64,000 nucleotides of DNA. Origin: an uncultured Muribaculaceae bacterium (lineage in GTDB: Bacteria; Bacteroidota; Bacteroidia; Bacteroidales; Muribaculaceae). How positions within the stretch are numbered: position 1 is the stretch's first letter; each line of letters begins with the position of its first letter. Location: NCBI GenBank assembly GCA_934675575.1, contig CAKUQQ010000008.1, positions 87,093-151,092 on the forward strand, written 5' to 3'. Positions 63,871-64,000 of this stretch are shown here, piece by piece. The position numbers and the translations under genes are program-made. Under the pieces are notes generated by a model that was given only the letters and a program-made list of their open reading frames with translations, had not been told where the DNA came from and did no database searches.

Positions 63871-64000
63871 TAATTTCTTTCTGGTGAAACTTTGACAGGA
63901 TACAAATTAGACTATATAGTAATTTGAATTAAATCAGTGAATATTTTATTTGTCCAATTGGACGATGATTGATAAAATTGACATACTGCATAAAGGTCAT
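63871..64000. other. AT-rich end of window without a gene
   Basis: Contains a 12-bp palindrome GTCCAATTGGAC (63952-63963); nothing else seen. Confidence 0.5.

Overview
The window reads as a chromosomal segment of a gut-type member of the Bacteroidales (Muribaculaceae or Prevotellaceae would fit; the exact family is my inference). Reasons: repeated promoters of the Bacteroidetes form TTTG or TTG, about 19-20 bp, then TAnnTTTG; genes without Shine-Dalgarno sites; Bacteroidetes-typical genes (GldH, a TamL-type lipoprotein, RicT beside RNase Y, PorT-like barrel, DUF3109, DUF4369-thioredoxin, a secretion-type C-terminal domain); and secreted polysaccharide-active enzymes. Most genes have moderately GC-rich codon use; the last ~3.4 kb (from ~60.64 kb) is clearly AT-rich and looks acquired or fast-evolving.

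Layout. 1-5.7 kb: a ThrE-like transporter cut by the window edge, a 52-aa basic protein, recR, mdh, the GTPase gene ysxC, and a large TonB-dependent receptor. 5.75-8.8 kb: a decayed TolC/OprM-like 3' end, a secreted beta-propeller glycosidase-like protein and a ROK sugar kinase. 9-12.2 kb: a permuted papain-like hydrolase, rpsO and divergent typA. 12.4-19.5 kb: tamB and a tamL/bamA-like lipoprotein, overlapping by 4 bp. 19.5-26.9 kb: a VanZ-like membrane protein, a small membrane protein, a six-hairpin glycosidase, a PurF paralog without its nucleophilic cysteine, an SRP RNA gene abutting tRNA-Thr(TGT), and a nucleotide pyrophosphatase. Three copies of a structured ~200-bp intergenic repeat lie here, two of them in tandem. 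27-37.6 kb: purine permease, secreted GlpQ-type phosphodiesterase, a pseudouridine synthase with an RGG/QGGY-rich N-terminus, asnS, rplS, DUF3109, cdaA-folP and gpmI. 37.7-46 kb: a secreted 5'-nucleotidase, a fused GH3/beta-lactamase protein, a TlpA-like lipoprotein, purT and an unknown secreted protein. 46-54.7 kb: rsgA, a coiled-coil protein with zapA, rny-ricT-gldH-menA-CPBP protease, then a TRIC-like channel and GtrA. 54.8-60.6 kb: a CCA-adding enzyme fused to an O6-alkylguanine-DNA methyltransferase, a GH78 rhamnosidase and a PorT-like barrel. 60.6-64 kb: about 1 kb of non-coding AT-rich DNA with strong inverted repeats, then a retropepsin-TPR protein and a small lipoprotein.

Most of the genes are housekeeping (translation, envelope biogenesis, central carbon metabolism, folate, c-di-AMP). 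The most unusual items are the CCA-enzyme/MGMT fusion, the structured intergenic repeat family with mutually exclusive hairpins and terminal inverted repeats, the cysteine-less PurF paralog, the SRP RNA-tRNA tandem, the rny leader with a terminator enclosing a tiny ORF, and the AT-rich end with a candidate structured RNA. No CRISPR array, insertion sequence transposase, rRNA operon or phage module is visible.
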